Assembly (NCBI GenBank): GCA_013036105.1
Contig: JAAXCX010000001.1
Coordinates: 186,001 to 250,000, forward strand
Source of the DNA: Vulcanimicrobiota bacterium
GTDB lineage: Bacteria; Vulcanimicrobiota; Vulcanimicrobiia; Vulcanimicrobiales; Vulcanimicrobiaceae
Direction of reading: 5' to 3'
Length of the DNA: 64,000 nt
Part shown: piece after piece, positions 54,613 to 63,038 of the stretch
Layout of the letters: every line of letters begins with the position of its first letter
How positions within the stretch are numbered: the stretch's first letter is position 1
Notes under the pieces: generated by a model
Database searches by the model: none
What the model saw: the letters and a program-made list of their open reading frames with translations, nothing else
Told to the model about the DNA's origin: nothing
Made by a program: the position numbers and the translations under genes

Positions 54613-55359
54613 TTAGAAGTGCGTGTTCGTCGAGCGCATCAGGCCGCCGAATTGTTCGCGGGCGACTTCATAGCACTCGCACGATGCACCCTCAAGCCCT
54701 TCGCGATCGAGAATCGTGATGACGCCGCGCGCGTAGCGGATGAAGCCCGCTTGCTGCAACGTGCCTGCCGCAATCGTGACGCCGGAGCGCTGCGTGCCGA
54801 GCATCATCGCCAAATATTCGTGCGTTAAGCCGATCTCATTCGTTCCGACGCGGTCCTGAGTCATCAGCAGCCACCGCGCGCAGCGTTCGTAGACGTTGTG
54901 CAGCCGGTTGCACGCAGCGAGCTGACCGAGCATGTTGACGTAGGCCTGGACGTAGCGATCGAGCAGATGCCTGAATTTTGGATTTGCGCGCAGCGACTGA
55001 AAAACGTCCGCATCGATCTTTATGGCGCTTCCTCCCACCTGGCAGTAGGACTCGTTCGCGGTGGTCGTCGCGCCTAGGAGCAAGGGGATGGCTGAACAGC
55101 CTTCCCGCCCAATCGTGCCGACCTCGATGGCGTTGCCGTCCTTCATACGGCTCACGATTGAAAGCACGCAGTCAAGCGGAAAGAAGACCTCGTCGATTTT
55201 TTCGTTCGGCTGATAGACCCGGTCGCGGACCGCCAGGTCCAGCAGCACGGCGCCTTCCATAACAGCCGCCGCTTCCAGAGGGTCCAAGCCTTTGAGGATG
55301 GCGTTCATCTCAAGGTGCTGCGGCGTCACCCTTGAGCCGTTCAGGTTGGATTTGCGCAC
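54613..55359 (-). CDS. Crp/Fnr family transcriptional regulator
   Basis: 248 residues from GTG 55359; a Met at 55308 (MNAILKGLDP) is a plausible internal start. The N-terminal half is a cyclic-nucleotide-binding-like beta-roll (VYQPNEKIDEVFFPLDCVLSIVSRM, VGTIGREGCSAIPLLLG), lacking the arginine typical of cAMP binding, so the effector is open. The C-terminal winged helix (LTHEYLAMMLGTQRSGVTIAAGTLQQAGFI) has the recognition helix. The subgroup is common in Proteobacteria and soil taxa. A palindrome that fits such proteins lies 65-80 bases upstream. It is convergent with livF. Confidence 0.9.
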   Translation of the reverse strand: MRKSNLNGSRVTPQHLEMNAILKGLDPLEAAAVMEGAVLLDLAVRDRVYQPNEKIDEVFFPLDCVLSIVSRMKDGNAIEVGTIGREGCSAIPLLLGATTTANESYCQVGGSAIKIDADVFQSLRANPKFRHLLDRYVQAYVNMLGQLAACNRLHNVYERCARWLLMTQDRVGTNEIGLTHEYLAMMLGTQRSGVTIAAGTLQQAGFIRYARGVITILDREGLEGASCECYEVAREQFGGLMRSTNTHF

Positions 55360-55394
55360 GTATGCTTCACCCAGGGGCCGATGTTAGGTATGCA

Positions 55395-55400
55395 TTTATA
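55395..55400 (-). promoter_or_regulatory. probable -10 hexamer of the Crp/Fnr gene
   Basis: Minus-strand TATAAA, about 36 bases before the GTG of the regulator. A start point 7 bases downstream would lie near 55388. No clear -35 is seen, as expected for an activated promoter. Confidence 0.4.
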
Positions 55401-55422
55401 CGCACCCGGGGCGCGCGTTCCT

Positions 55423-55437
55423 TGTGTAAAAAACACA
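55423..55437. promoter_or_regulatory. candidate Crp/Fnr operator
   Basis: TGTGT, five A, ACACA: a perfect inverted repeat resembling TGTGA-N6-TCACA with a shorter spacer. Its centre is about 42 bases upstream of the predicted start point of the Crp/Fnr gene and about 73 bases before the STAS ATG, so it could serve both divergent genes. Not proven. Confidence 0.45.
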
Positions 55438-55503
55438 CCGAGTCTTAGCTCTCCGTTAAAAATGCGCAGACGCTACCTCGCGGCGAGTCCATACTGAGCA
55501 TAT

Positions 55504-55833
55504 ATGTCAGCTGTCCGCGAGTTTGCCTTTCATGGCGACTTCGATATTTCACAAAAAGCAGAGATCGAGCGCGGGTTTGCGCCCATGCGAGAAAAGGGCT
55601 CGCTCGCGATGACGTTCCTCGATCTCACTGACGTGAGCTACCTCGACACGACGTTTCTCAACGCAATGGTCGCCATGCAGCAGTGGTCGGTGGTGAATGC
55701 CGCCGACAGCCACCTGTGCGTCGCGGCCGGCCGGAACTTGTCACGCATCTTTCACATCACTGCACTTGACAAACTGTTCCCGGTGTTCGCAACTATGGCT
55801 TTGGCGCGCGAATACGCCGTGCTTGTTCGGTGA
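55504..55833 (+). CDS. STAS-domain protein (anti-sigma factor antagonist-like)
   Basis: 109 residues. A single STAS fold: VREFAFHGDFDIS, LDLTDVSYLDTTFLNAMVAM, then HLCVAAGRNLSRIFHITALDKLFPVFAT. The usual phosphorylated Ser/Thr in a DSSG-like turn is replaced by DTT, which still offers Thr. It may work in a partner-switch with a kinase that is not in the window. It stands alone between the divergent Crp/Fnr gene and the stalk-domain gene. Confidence 0.85.
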   Translation: MSAVREFAFHGDFDISQKAEIERGFAPMREKGSLAMTFLDLTDVSYLDTTFLNAMVAMQQWSVVNAADSHLCVAAGRNLSRIFHITALDKLFPVFATMALAREYAVLVR

Positions 55834-55858
55834 TGTATTTTGGAATTTCAGGTGAGTA

Positions 55859-57133
55859 ATGGTAACTAAGACAATGTATGCTACGGCGGCTATGCTTTCT
55901 GCATTGCTGCTGGGCGGATCTCCCGCGGCAGCTCAGACAGCTGCCGTTCAAGTCGCGCAGGCATCGCCCGCGCCGCCGCCGCCCGCCTTCGGCACGCCGC
56001 CTTCGGGCGAAATTCCGATTCTTTACAATGACCACACGGTCTACGCCAAGCCGGACGTTCTCAAACAAGGTCGCGTTCTCGCCGCACTGGTGAAAGGCGG
56101 CCAGATCTACGTGCCGCTTCGCAGCATGTTCGAACAAATGGGCGCTACGGTCACGGCATCGGCCGACGGTAAAACAGTTACTGCCACCAAGAGCGGAGCG
56201 ACCGTTTCGGTCACGCTCGACAAACCCGAGGTCGTCATCAACGGCGAAACGCGCCCGCTCGACGTGCCTCCGATCATGTATCAAGGTATTTTGCTCGTTC
56301 CGGTCCGTGTGATCTCCGAAGGTATGGGCGCCTACGTGCAGTGGGTTCCGACACGCCGGCTCGTCGTCGTGCGGTATATTCCGCCGACCCCGCCGCCAAC
56401 GCCCGAGCCGACGGCAGCGCCGACAATCGCGCCCGTTCCGACACCGGTGCCGACCGAACCGCCGTATACGATGTTCGTTCAAGCGGCAGTCGCGCACAAT
56501 CAGAATTACAACGAGTTCTCGGCCGGTCAGTACTGCCGCTCGCTCTTCGCAGCGGCCGCTATCGTGCTGAGAAATTCACCGTTTGCCGTCAAGGTTGATT
56601 ATCGTTTGGATTCATATGTCACGAGCGACACGCTCACCGATCTCAACGGCAATCATTTCACCAAGTTCTCGACCATCGACGGCGGCTCGGCCTTCACGCC
56701 GGTCTTCATGGCGCGGCAAAGCAGTCTGGATGCTCGTTTGGAGTATAAGATTGCCGATCCGAAAATCTACGTCGGCGCCGGCTACCTGCAAACGTCGACT
56801 AACTACGGATATCCGAAGCTGACCGGCGTTGGCGTGGGCATTGAAAAACTGCCCGAACTCACAAAGGGGATCAGTTTCTTCGGTTCGGCCTTCTACTATC
56901 CGTCGGCCAGCGGTACGTATACGGTCGTTAATCCGCTCAGTGTGAATAACGGCAAATCTTATCGCCAGCAATTCGCGATCACGAAATACGATATCGGTCT
57001 CGCCCTGGTCCTAGAGCACTTCCCGGTCTATCTCTATGGCGGTTACGCTGCCAATCAGTATCAAGTAAAGCAAAACGCACCAATCGGTCAAACGCATAAC
57101 GGTCCGTACATCGGGCTCGGCGTGAAGATCTAG
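55859..57133 (+). CDS. secreted protein with copper amine oxidase N-terminal (stalk) domain and beta-rich C-terminus
   Basis: 424 residues with a signal peptide (TAAMLSALLLGGSPAAAQ). Residues about 50-180 form a copper amine oxidase N-terminal-like domain (ILYNDHTVYAKPDVLKQGRVLAALVKGGQIYVPLRSMFEQMGATV in outline, and VPVRVISEGMGAYVQW), then a Pro/Thr linker (PTPPPTPEPTAAPTIAPVPTPVPTEPP in outline). The last 220 residues alternate hydrophobic and polar residues with aromatic ends (YVGAGYLQTSTNYGY, FFGSAFYYPSASGTY) and finish in IGLGVKI, like an outer membrane barrel. An AGGTGAGTA ribosome site precedes the ATG. The domain pair is unusual; function unknown. Confidence 0.8.
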   Translation: MVTKTMYATAAMLSALLLGGSPAAAQTAAVQVAQASPAPPPPAFGTPPSGEIPILYNDHTVYAKPDVLKQGRVLAALVKGGQIYVPLRSMFEQMGATVTASADGKTVTATKSGATVSVTLDKPEVVINGETRPLDVPPIMYQGILLVPVRVISEGMGAYVQWVPTRRLVVVRYIPPTPPPTPEPTAAPTIAPVPTPVPTEPPYTMFVQAAVAHNQNYNEFSAGQYCRSLFAAAAIVLRNSPFAVKVDYRLDSYVTSDTLTDLNGNHFTKFSTIDGGSAFTPVFMARQSSLDARLEYKIADPKIYVGAGYLQTSTNYGYPKLTGVGVGIEKLPELTKGISFFGSAFYYPSASGTYTVVNPLSVNNGKSYRQQFAITKYDIGLALVLEHFPVYLYGGYAANQYQVKQNAPIGQTHNGPYIGLGVKI

Positions 57134-57139
57134 CCGGGG

Positions 57140-58120
57140 ATGACGAATATGAAAAAAACTCCGCACTTCTTACATGCACTGCGCCTCGCTGCGCTCGTTA
57201 TTCTCATCGCACCCGCCGCGCTAGTCGCCTGCAGCGGCGGCAGTGGCGGTTGCGGCGGCAACTGCACGGTTCCGCCTTTTAATGCGCCGGCGACCGGCGC
57301 ACCTGGTCCGGTTATTACCCCCACGCCCACACCCACACCGGTTCCGACCCCCACTCCGACAATCGCTCCGCTGTCGTGCGCTCAAGGCGCATCCGCGATT
57401 ACGCTCGGACCGGCGCTCGCGCCGTTCGCACTGCTCGCCGGCTCGACGATTACGAACGTAGGCAATACCTTCGTCACCTACACGGGGACGACGCACGACG
57501 ATCTCGTCGGCGTCTCGCCGGGAACCGCGGTGACGGGCTTCTATCCGCCTGGGACGGTTGCCGACGGTCCGAACTCGATCTATGCGGCCACGTTCAATAC
57601 GAATGCCGCCGTGCCGCTCGCCGCCGAAAACGCGCTGACGACCGCCTATAATACGGCCGCCGGCCGGCCCGCAACGACCACCTTCGTGGGAACGCCCGAT
57701 CTCTCGCAACAGACCGTTCCCGGTCATCCAACCGGGACGCTACCGCCCGGCGTCTATAAGGCCAGTTCGTCGGCTTCGATTGCTGCGGGCAATCTGACGC
57801 TTGACGGCGGCGGAGATCCGACGGCCGTGTTTATCTTCCAGATGGGCTCGACGCTCACGACAACGCTCAACGGCTCAACCAGCGGTAACGTTATCCTTAC
57901 CGGCGGCGCCAGTGCCTGCAACATTTATTGGCAGGTCGGAAGCTCCGCAACGCTCGGTGGCGCAACCTTCTTCGGAAACGTGCTCGCGTTTTCATCGATA
58001 ACGATTAACGCCTCGACCTTCACCGGACGTGCGTTGGCGGGCGGCCCGTCACTGGGCACCGGCGCAGTCACCATCCCCGTCGCGGGTGGATCGCTGATCA
58101 CAAATCCCGGCGGTTCATAA
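57140..58120 (+). CDS. ice-binding family lipoprotein (DUF3494)
   Basis: 326 residues. A lipoprotein signal ends at VACSGG (cysteine near residue 31), then a Gly/Cys stretch and a Pro/Thr repeat tether (PTPTPTPVPTPTPTIAP), then the DUF3494 fold: LAPFALLAGSTITNVGNTFV, GVSPGTAVTGFYPPG, LPPGVYKASSSASIAAGNLTLDGGGDPTAVFIFQMGSTL (in outline) and GNVLAFSSITINASTFTGRALA. DUF3494 proteins are ice-binding or ice-adhesion beta-helices, typical of cold-adapted microbes. A Met 9 bases later has a better ribosome site (GGGGATGA). A strong terminator follows. A role at the cell surface is inferred. Confidence 0.9.
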   Translation: MTNMKKTPHFLHALRLAALVILIAPAALVACSGGSGGCGGNCTVPPFNAPATGAPGPVITPTPTPTPVPTPTPTIAPLSCAQGASAITLGPALAPFALLAGSTITNVGNTFVTYTGTTHDDLVGVSPGTAVTGFYPPGTVADGPNSIYAATFNTNAAVPLAAENALTTAYNTAAGRPATTTFVGTPDLSQQTVPGHPTGTLPPGVYKASSSASIAAGNLTLDGGGDPTAVFIFQMGSTLTTTLNGSTSGNVILTGGASACNIYWQVGSSATLGGATFFGNVLAFSSITINASTFTGRALAGGPSLGTGAVTIPVAGGSLITNPGGS

Positions 58121-58148
58121 GCGAGACGAGTCCTATCCTAGGTAAGAT

Positions 58149-58180
58149 GGCGGCCCTCGCTAAGGGGCCGCCTTTTTTTT
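58149..58180 (+). terminator. rho-independent terminator of the ice-binding gene
   Basis: GGCGGCCC, an 8-base loop, GGGCCGCC and eight T. The next reading frame starts inside or just after it. Confidence 0.9.
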
Positions 58181-58228
58181 GTGCAGATTTCAGTCACGAC
58201 GGCGCTTCAAAACATGCTGCTATCGTGC

Positions 58229-58900
58229 ATGAAACCCGGGAACCCTAAAGGACTTTGGCTTTTGGTTGCGGTCTTGGCTGCCCCGTCGGCCTGCGCGCTT
58301 CAAGCGTCCTCGCCTCCAACAAACCTCGACATAGCCGCTCGTCTAGGCGGTGATCTTGAAATAAGAGTTGGCCGCTACGGAATTGCGTGTCAAAGATTAC
58401 CGGGACAAAGTTATACAAGCTACAACGCAGCAGATGTGGGCAAGGCCGGCGTTCCCGCCCTAACTGCGAATCAAGGAGCATTACTTCGCCGAATTCAGCA
58501 CTTCGAGCACTCACGAACTCTGCGGTTTGTCGTTCGAACAAATGAAAAGCAACGGTTCTATCTTCTAGTGGACGACTTTATCGTTTTCGATCCAACTGAA
58601 GGACCATGCTCAGCCCACTGGTACTGGATCCTCAATCAAAGAATGCCCGGAAACTTGTACTACGCGCCAACAAACGCAATCGAAGGTCCATTTCCAATGA
58701 TGGGTGTCGTGACCCCCGGTCCGTGGTTGCGCACGGCCTCAGAGTGGTGTAAATGGACGCTCTCCGACGCGAAGCGATTTTACCGGAACTTGGCCTTGGC
58801 CGAACCGCTTTCGCCCAAGGCGAACCGACCTATGCTGGGCTCACTGCGTCGAGGCGAAGACGCTGCTGTCAAAGAAGCGTGCGGCTCAAAAAGCCACTAA
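58229..58900 (+). CDS. secreted protein of unknown function
   Basis: 223 residues from ATG 58229, chosen because the signal-like run LWLLVAVLAAPSACALQ follows it; a GTG at 58181 inside the terminator region and an ATG at 58214 are other options. No clear ribosome site. The mature chain has two cysteine clusters (GIACQRL, GPCSAHWYW) and a Trp-rich middle, then a basic helical end. The gene is visibly lower in GC than its neighbours and stands behind a strong terminator, so it may be recently acquired. No family recognised. Confidence 0.65.
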   Translation: MKPGNPKGLWLLVAVLAAPSACALQASSPPTNLDIAARLGGDLEIRVGRYGIACQRLPGQSYTSYNAADVGKAGVPALTANQGALLRRIQHFEHSRTLRFVVRTNEKQRFYLLVDDFIVFDPTEGPCSAHWYWILNQRMPGNLYYAPTNAIEGPFPMMGVVTPGPWLRTASEWCKWTLSDAKRFYRNLALAEPLSPKANRPMLGSLRRGEDAAVKEACGSKSH

Positions 58901-60045
58901 GCCGCGGCGGGCGCGAAGACGTCGCCGAAAACGGTGATGCCGCCGACCATGGTGCCGATGACGTTGTACTCGGCGTCCCAGAACGAGAGATCCGCGCGCG
59001 CGCCGGGCGCGACGTGCCCCATTTCGCGATCGAGGGAAAGGAGTTTTGCCGGCGCGTGCGTTGCCGCCACGATCGCTTTTGCAAACGGCAGCTCGGTGTA
59101 CGCCATAAAATTGCGGACGGCATCGTCCATGCGCAGCGCACTGCCGGCGATCGTGCCATCCTCCGCGCGCATGACGCCGCCCGCGATGTGGTAACCCGGC
59201 CCCGCCGAAGGCATGATGTCGCTCGCAAGAATAAGGCGGTCGTGCAACGTGCGATAGAGCAAGTCCACCATAACGGGCGCGACGTGGATGCCGTCGCAGA
59301 TGACTTGCACCGTTGTGCGGCCGTCTTGGATGAATGCGGCGAGAATAGACGGGTCGCGATGGTCGAGCGGCGGCATTGCGTTGAATGCGTGGGTCAGCGA
59401 GCGAAAGCCCAAGCCGATCGCGAGCATGCCTTCACGGTAGCGCGCCGCGGTATGGCCGGCCGAACAAACGATCCCGTGCTCCATGAAATAACGCGCCGCG
59501 TCGGAGACGCCGTCAACTTCGGGCGCCATCGTGACCATGAGGCACGCGCCTTTGCATGCTTCAACGAGCGCGCGCGTGCGCTCGCGCGTCGCCGGAAGGA
59601 TCCATTGCTGCTGATGGACGCGCCGGAACTTTGGGTTGAGAAACGGGCCCTCGAAATGAATGCCCAAGCAGCGTGCGCCGCGCGGGAGATCTTCTTCGAG
59701 TTGATGCGCTGCTTCCACAATTTCACCGGCCGCGTGCAGCATCGACTCCCACGGCGCCGTCATGACGCCGGCCAGGAAGGCGGTCGTGCCTTGACGGGCA
59801 TACTCGACGGCGGCGACCGGAACCGCGTAGCCTTGATCGCGGTTGAATAAGAATTCGCCGGCGCCGTTTGTGTGGATGTCGATCAGTCCGGGTGCGATGC
59901 GCGTTCCGGCCGGCAAACGGTGATCGGTCGCGCCGCCCGCGGGCAGTATTTCGGTAATGTGGCCATTTTCAACCGCGATGCGCCCGTTGACCGACGAACC
60001 GTCGCCGACGGCAATGTCCGCGGGACCTACGACGAATGCGTTCAC
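58897..60045 (-). CDS. nagA: N-acetylglucosamine-6-phosphate deacetylase
   Basis: 382 residues from GTG 60045, which lies inside the stop of the phosphomannomutase gene (GTGA). Amidohydrolase fold: PGLIDIHTNGAGEFLF, the HFEGPFLNPKFRRVH core with the metal-ligand Glu, VCSAGHTAARYREG, THAFNAMPPLDHRDP and LASDIMPSAGPG with the catalytic Asp. The short EGPFLNP-type form needs one metal. It removes the acetyl group of GlcNAc-6-phosphate in amino-sugar recycling. Convergent with the orphan gene, with ends overlapping by 4 bases. Confidence 0.93.
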   Translation of the reverse strand: MNAFVVGPADIAVGDGSSVNGRIAVENGHITEILPAGGATDHRLPAGTRIAPGLIDIHTNGAGEFLFNRDQGYAVPVAAVEYARQGTTAFLAGVMTAPWESMLHAAGEIVEAAHQLEEDLPRGARCLGIHFEGPFLNPKFRRVHQQQWILPATRERTRALVEACKGACLMVTMAPEVDGVSDAARYFMEHGIVCSAGHTAARYREGMLAIGLGFRSLTHAFNAMPPLDHRDPSILAAFIQDGRTTVQVICDGIHVAPVMVDLLYRTLHDRLILASDIMPSAGPGYHIAGGVMRAEDGTIAGSALRMDDAVRNFMAYTELPFAKAIVAATHAPAKLLSLDREMGHVAPGARADLSFWDAEYNVIGTMVGGITVFGDVFAPAAA

Positions 60046-61394
60046 GCGCGTATCAACCCTAACGCCTCGTCGCGTTGTTTCTCCATGAGGTCGCGTGTGT
60101 CGCCTTCGACGTTCAGGCGCAGCAGCGGCTCGGTATTCGAAGGACGCACGTTCAGCCACCAGTCGGGATAAGAGATCGTGATGCCGTCCAAATGATCGAC
60201 TTGGGCACCTTGGTAAAATTCTTCGATCTCCCGCATTTTACCCCGAACGTCTTTGACCTCCGTGTTGATTTCGCCCGACCGGAAGCGCGTGTCGATCGGA
60301 GTGATGAATTCGCTCACGGGCTTGTTGGCTTCACTAAAGAGCTCGAGGCACTGCATCAGCGCGATCATTCCCGAATCGGCGTACCAATTATCGCGGAAAT
60401 AAAAATGCCCGCTGTGTTCGCCCCCGAAAATCACGTCCTGCTCGCGCATCGTTTGCTTGATGAGCGAGTGCCCTACCTGTGAGCGAATGGGAATACCGCC
60501 GTTTGCCTTGATGAGCTCGGGAACGCTCCGGCTGCAAATGAGGTTGTACAGAATCTTGGTGCCGGGGTGGCGTTTGAGCGTGTTGAGCGCGACGAGCGCG
60601 GTGACGGTGCTGCCGTCGATCAGGTTGCCGTTCTCGTCGACGATGAACATGCGGTCGGCGTCGCCGTCAAAAGCTGCGCCGAGATCGCAGCCTCCTTTGC
60701 GCACGGCGGCCTGCAAGTCCACCATGTTTTCCGGCTCGATCGGACTTGCCGGATGGTTCGGAAAGCTGCCGTTGAGTTCGAAATACAAGGGTACCACTTC
60801 GCATGGCAGATGTTTGAAGACGTGCGGCACGGTTTCGCCCGCCATGCCGTTACCGGCGTCGATCGCGATCTTGAACGGTTTGATCCGAGCCGGATCGATA
60901 AACGAAAGACAGTGAGCGGCGAATTCGTCCAGGATGTCGCGGCGCGTGACCTGTCCCTTTGCCGCCGCTGCCGGCGGTGGGAGATTCCCCGATGCGATCT
61001 GATCGCGAATCTGCGCCAACCCCGTGTCGAGCGAAATCGCCTGCGCTTGCGAGCGCGTGAACTTCATGCCGTTATACTGGGCCGGATTGTGCGAAGCGGT
61101 AATCATTACGCCGCCGTCGAGCTCGTATTTCCCAACTGCGAAGTAGAGAGCGTCGGTCGAAACGCGGCCGACGTCGAGGACGTTGGCGCCCGCTTCCGAT
61201 GCGCCGCGCGCGAACGCCTCAAAAAGGCTGTTGCCGGAATCGCGCATGTCACGCCCAACCGCAACGTTCTTGGCCCCGAGCAAGGGAACGAAGCAGCGCC
61301 CGATTTTGTACGCAAGGTCGTCGTTGAGTTCGCCCGGATAGATGCCGCGTACGTCATAACTCTTGAAGATCGCCGCGAGCATCCCGGTCTCCAT
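60042..61394 (-). CDS. phosphomannomutase/phosphoglucomutase
   Basis: 450 residues (a second Met at 61382 is another start, with GGAG before it). All four active-site loops are present: TASHNPAQYNGMKF (phosphoserine), DGDADRMF (metal), GEHSGHFYF (sugar) and RPSNTEPLLRL (phosphate). It interconverts mannose- or glucose-1- and 6-phosphates for surface sugars. It overlaps nagA, forming an amino-sugar/nucleotide sugar operon. Upstream are two tandem 23-base repeats and a hairpin. Confidence 0.94.
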   Translation of the reverse strand: METGMLAAIFKSYDVRGIYPGELNDDLAYKIGRCFVPLLGAKNVAVGRDMRDSGNSLFEAFARGASEAGANVLDVGRVSTDALYFAVGKYELDGGVMITASHNPAQYNGMKFTRSQAQAISLDTGLAQIRDQIASGNLPPPAAAAKGQVTRRDILDEFAAHCLSFIDPARIKPFKIAIDAGNGMAGETVPHVFKHLPCEVVPLYFELNGSFPNHPASPIEPENMVDLQAAVRKGGCDLGAAFDGDADRMFIVDENGNLIDGSTVTALVALNTLKRHPGTKILYNLICSRSVPELIKANGGIPIRSQVGHSLIKQTMREQDVIFGGEHSGHFYFRDNWYADSGMIALMQCLELFSEANKPVSEFITPIDTRFRSGEINTEVKDVRGKMREIEEFYQGAQVDHLDGITISYPDWWLNVRPSNTEPLLRLNVEGDTRDLMEKQRDEALGLIRA

Positions 61395-61419
61395 ATGCCG
61401 AGCCGTTTCGCAGCCTCTC

Positions 61420-61465
61420 TGAAGTTTGCCTATCTGGAGATCAGAGGTTTGCCCCTCTGGAGATC
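61420..61465. repeat. two tandem imperfect 23-base repeats upstream of the phosphomannomutase gene
   Basis: Units at 61420-61442 and 61443-61465 agree at 19 of 23 bases; both end in TCTGGAGATC and contain GTTTGCC. They sit in the leader of the minus-strand mutase operon and could bind a regulator. Confidence 0.6.
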
Positions 61466-61480
61466 AAGCGAAGATAGGGC

Positions 61481-61516
61481 GGCCACAACCGCTAAACATA
61501 CCGTGCGGTTGAGGCC
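61481..61516. promoter_or_regulatory. long inverted repeat between glnA and the mutase gene
   Basis: Arms GGCCACAACCGC (61481-61492) and GCGGTTGAGGCC (61505-61516) pair 11 of 12 bases with a 12-base loop. There is no U-tract on either side, so this is a weak terminator, a processing site or an operator at the end of glnA. Confidence 0.5.
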
Positions 61517-61531
61517 GACTCTATCGAGCGT

Positions 61532-63025
61532 CTACGCGTCGTAGTAGAGATAGAACTCGTACGGATGCGGACGAATCTCCACCGGTTTCAGTTCGCGTTC
61601 GGTTTTGTAGGCGATCCACAGATCGATGAAGTCGTCGGTAAAGACACCGGTGTCGGTGAGGTACGCGTGGTCGTTGCGCAGCGCGTCGAGCGACTCGCGC
61701 AGCGAGCCCGGAACGGAGCGGATTTTCGCAGCTTTCTCCGCGGGCAGATCGTAGATGTTTTCTTCGAGGGGCCCGAAGCCCGCGGCGATCGGATCGATCT
61801 TGCGCTTGATACCGTCCAGTCCCGCGCAGAGCAGTGCGGAGAACGCCAAGTACGGGTTCGCGGTGGGATCGGGCGGCCGGAATTCGAGCCGCTTGGATTT
61901 CGGATTGCCTTGGAAGAACATCGGGATGCGGATGGCCGCCGAACGGTTGCGAGCCGAAAACGCAACGTTCACCGGCGCTTCGTAGTGCGGCACGAGACGC
62001 TTGTACGAGTTGGTCGTCGGCGCGCAGAACGCCATCAGCGAATCGATGTGCGTGAGCAAACCGCCGATATAGTAGAGCATCGTCTGAGAACATTCGGCGT
62101 AGCCGTCCTTGTCGTAGAACAGCGGCTCGCCTTCGTCCCAGAGCGATTGATGCACGTGCATGCCGCTGCCGTTATCGCCGAAGACCGGCTTGGGCATGAA
62201 CGTCACGCTTTTGCCGAACCGCGCCGCGACGCTGCGCACAACGTATTTGAACGTCATCAGGTTGTCGGCCGTTTTAAGCAGCGAATCGAAACGGAAATCG
62301 ATCTCGGCTTGGCCCGGCGCGCCCACCTCGTGGTGCTGCATCTCAACGTTGATGCCCCACTCTTTGAGAACCAGAGCGGTTTCCGCCCGGACGTCGGCGG
62401 TCGTGTCCGCCGGACCCGCCGGAAAGTAGCCTTCCTTCGCGCGCAGCGTGTAACCGCGCGAGCCTTGCTCGTTTCCGCTGTTCCAATGCGCTTCGTTGGA
62501 ATCGATTTCGTAGAACGCACGGTTGGGAGAGTTCTCATACGAGACGCGATCGAAGTAATGGAACTCCGCTTCGGGTCCGAAGTAGGCGGTCGTGGCGATT
62601 CCCGTGGAGCGCAAATACGCTTCGGCTTTGCGCGCGATGTTGCGCGGATCGCGGTGGTACAGCTCTTTGGCGATCGGATCGAAGACGTCGCAAATCAGTG
62701 AAAGCGTCGGAACGCCGCAGAAACTGTCAACCTCAGCCGTACTCACGTCGGGCTTCAGAATCATGTCGGATTCGTGAATTGCCTGGAAGCCGCGAATGGA
62801 AGAGCCGTCAAAGCCGATTCCGGCAGACAGCAGATCCTCGTCGACTTGATCGGCCGGCACGCTCGTATGCTGCCAGGTCCCCGGAACGTCGGTGAACTTG
62901 AAGTCCACCATTTTGATGCCGGTCTTTTTGATGTACTCCACGAGTGCTTTCGGCGAGCTCTTTTTATGTACGCCGTTGCCGTTGGATGAAACGGATGTTT
63001 TGAGCTCTCCGGCCGTGATTGCCAT
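61532..63025 (-). CDS. glnA: glutamine synthetase type I
   Basis: 497 residues from ATG 63025 with GGGAG upstream. A 20-residue polar lead precedes the GS-I core: DFKFTDVPGTWQH, IGFDGSSIRGFQAIHESDM, YFGPEAEFHYFD, GDNGSGMHVHQSLW, and NRSAAIRIP. ENIYDLPAE carries the tyrosine that is adenylylated in the E. coli enzyme, so GlnE-type control is possible. It makes glutamine from glutamate and ammonia. It is monocistronic, ending in the inverted repeat region. Beside it, asparaginase and the liv operon suggest a nitrogen-assimilation theme in the window. Confidence 0.96.
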   Translation of the reverse strand: MAITAGELKTSVSSNGNGVHKKSSPKALVEYIKKTGIKMVDFKFTDVPGTWQHTSVPADQVDEDLLSAGIGFDGSSIRGFQAIHESDMILKPDVSTAEVDSFCGVPTLSLICDVFDPIAKELYHRDPRNIARKAEAYLRSTGIATTAYFGPEAEFHYFDRVSYENSPNRAFYEIDSNEAHWNSGNEQGSRGYTLRAKEGYFPAGPADTTADVRAETALVLKEWGINVEMQHHEVGAPGQAEIDFRFDSLLKTADNLMTFKYVVRSVAARFGKSVTFMPKPVFGDNGSGMHVHQSLWDEGEPLFYDKDGYAECSQTMLYYIGGLLTHIDSLMAFCAPTTNSYKRLVPHYEAPVNVAFSARNRSAAIRIPMFFQGNPKSKRLEFRPPDPTANPYLAFSALLCAGLDGIKRKIDPIAAGFGPLEENIYDLPAEKAAKIRSVPGSLRESLDALRNDHAYLTDTGVFTDDFIDLWIAYKTERELKPVEIRPHPYEFYLYYDA

Positions 63026-63038
63026 GCGCGTTCTCCCT

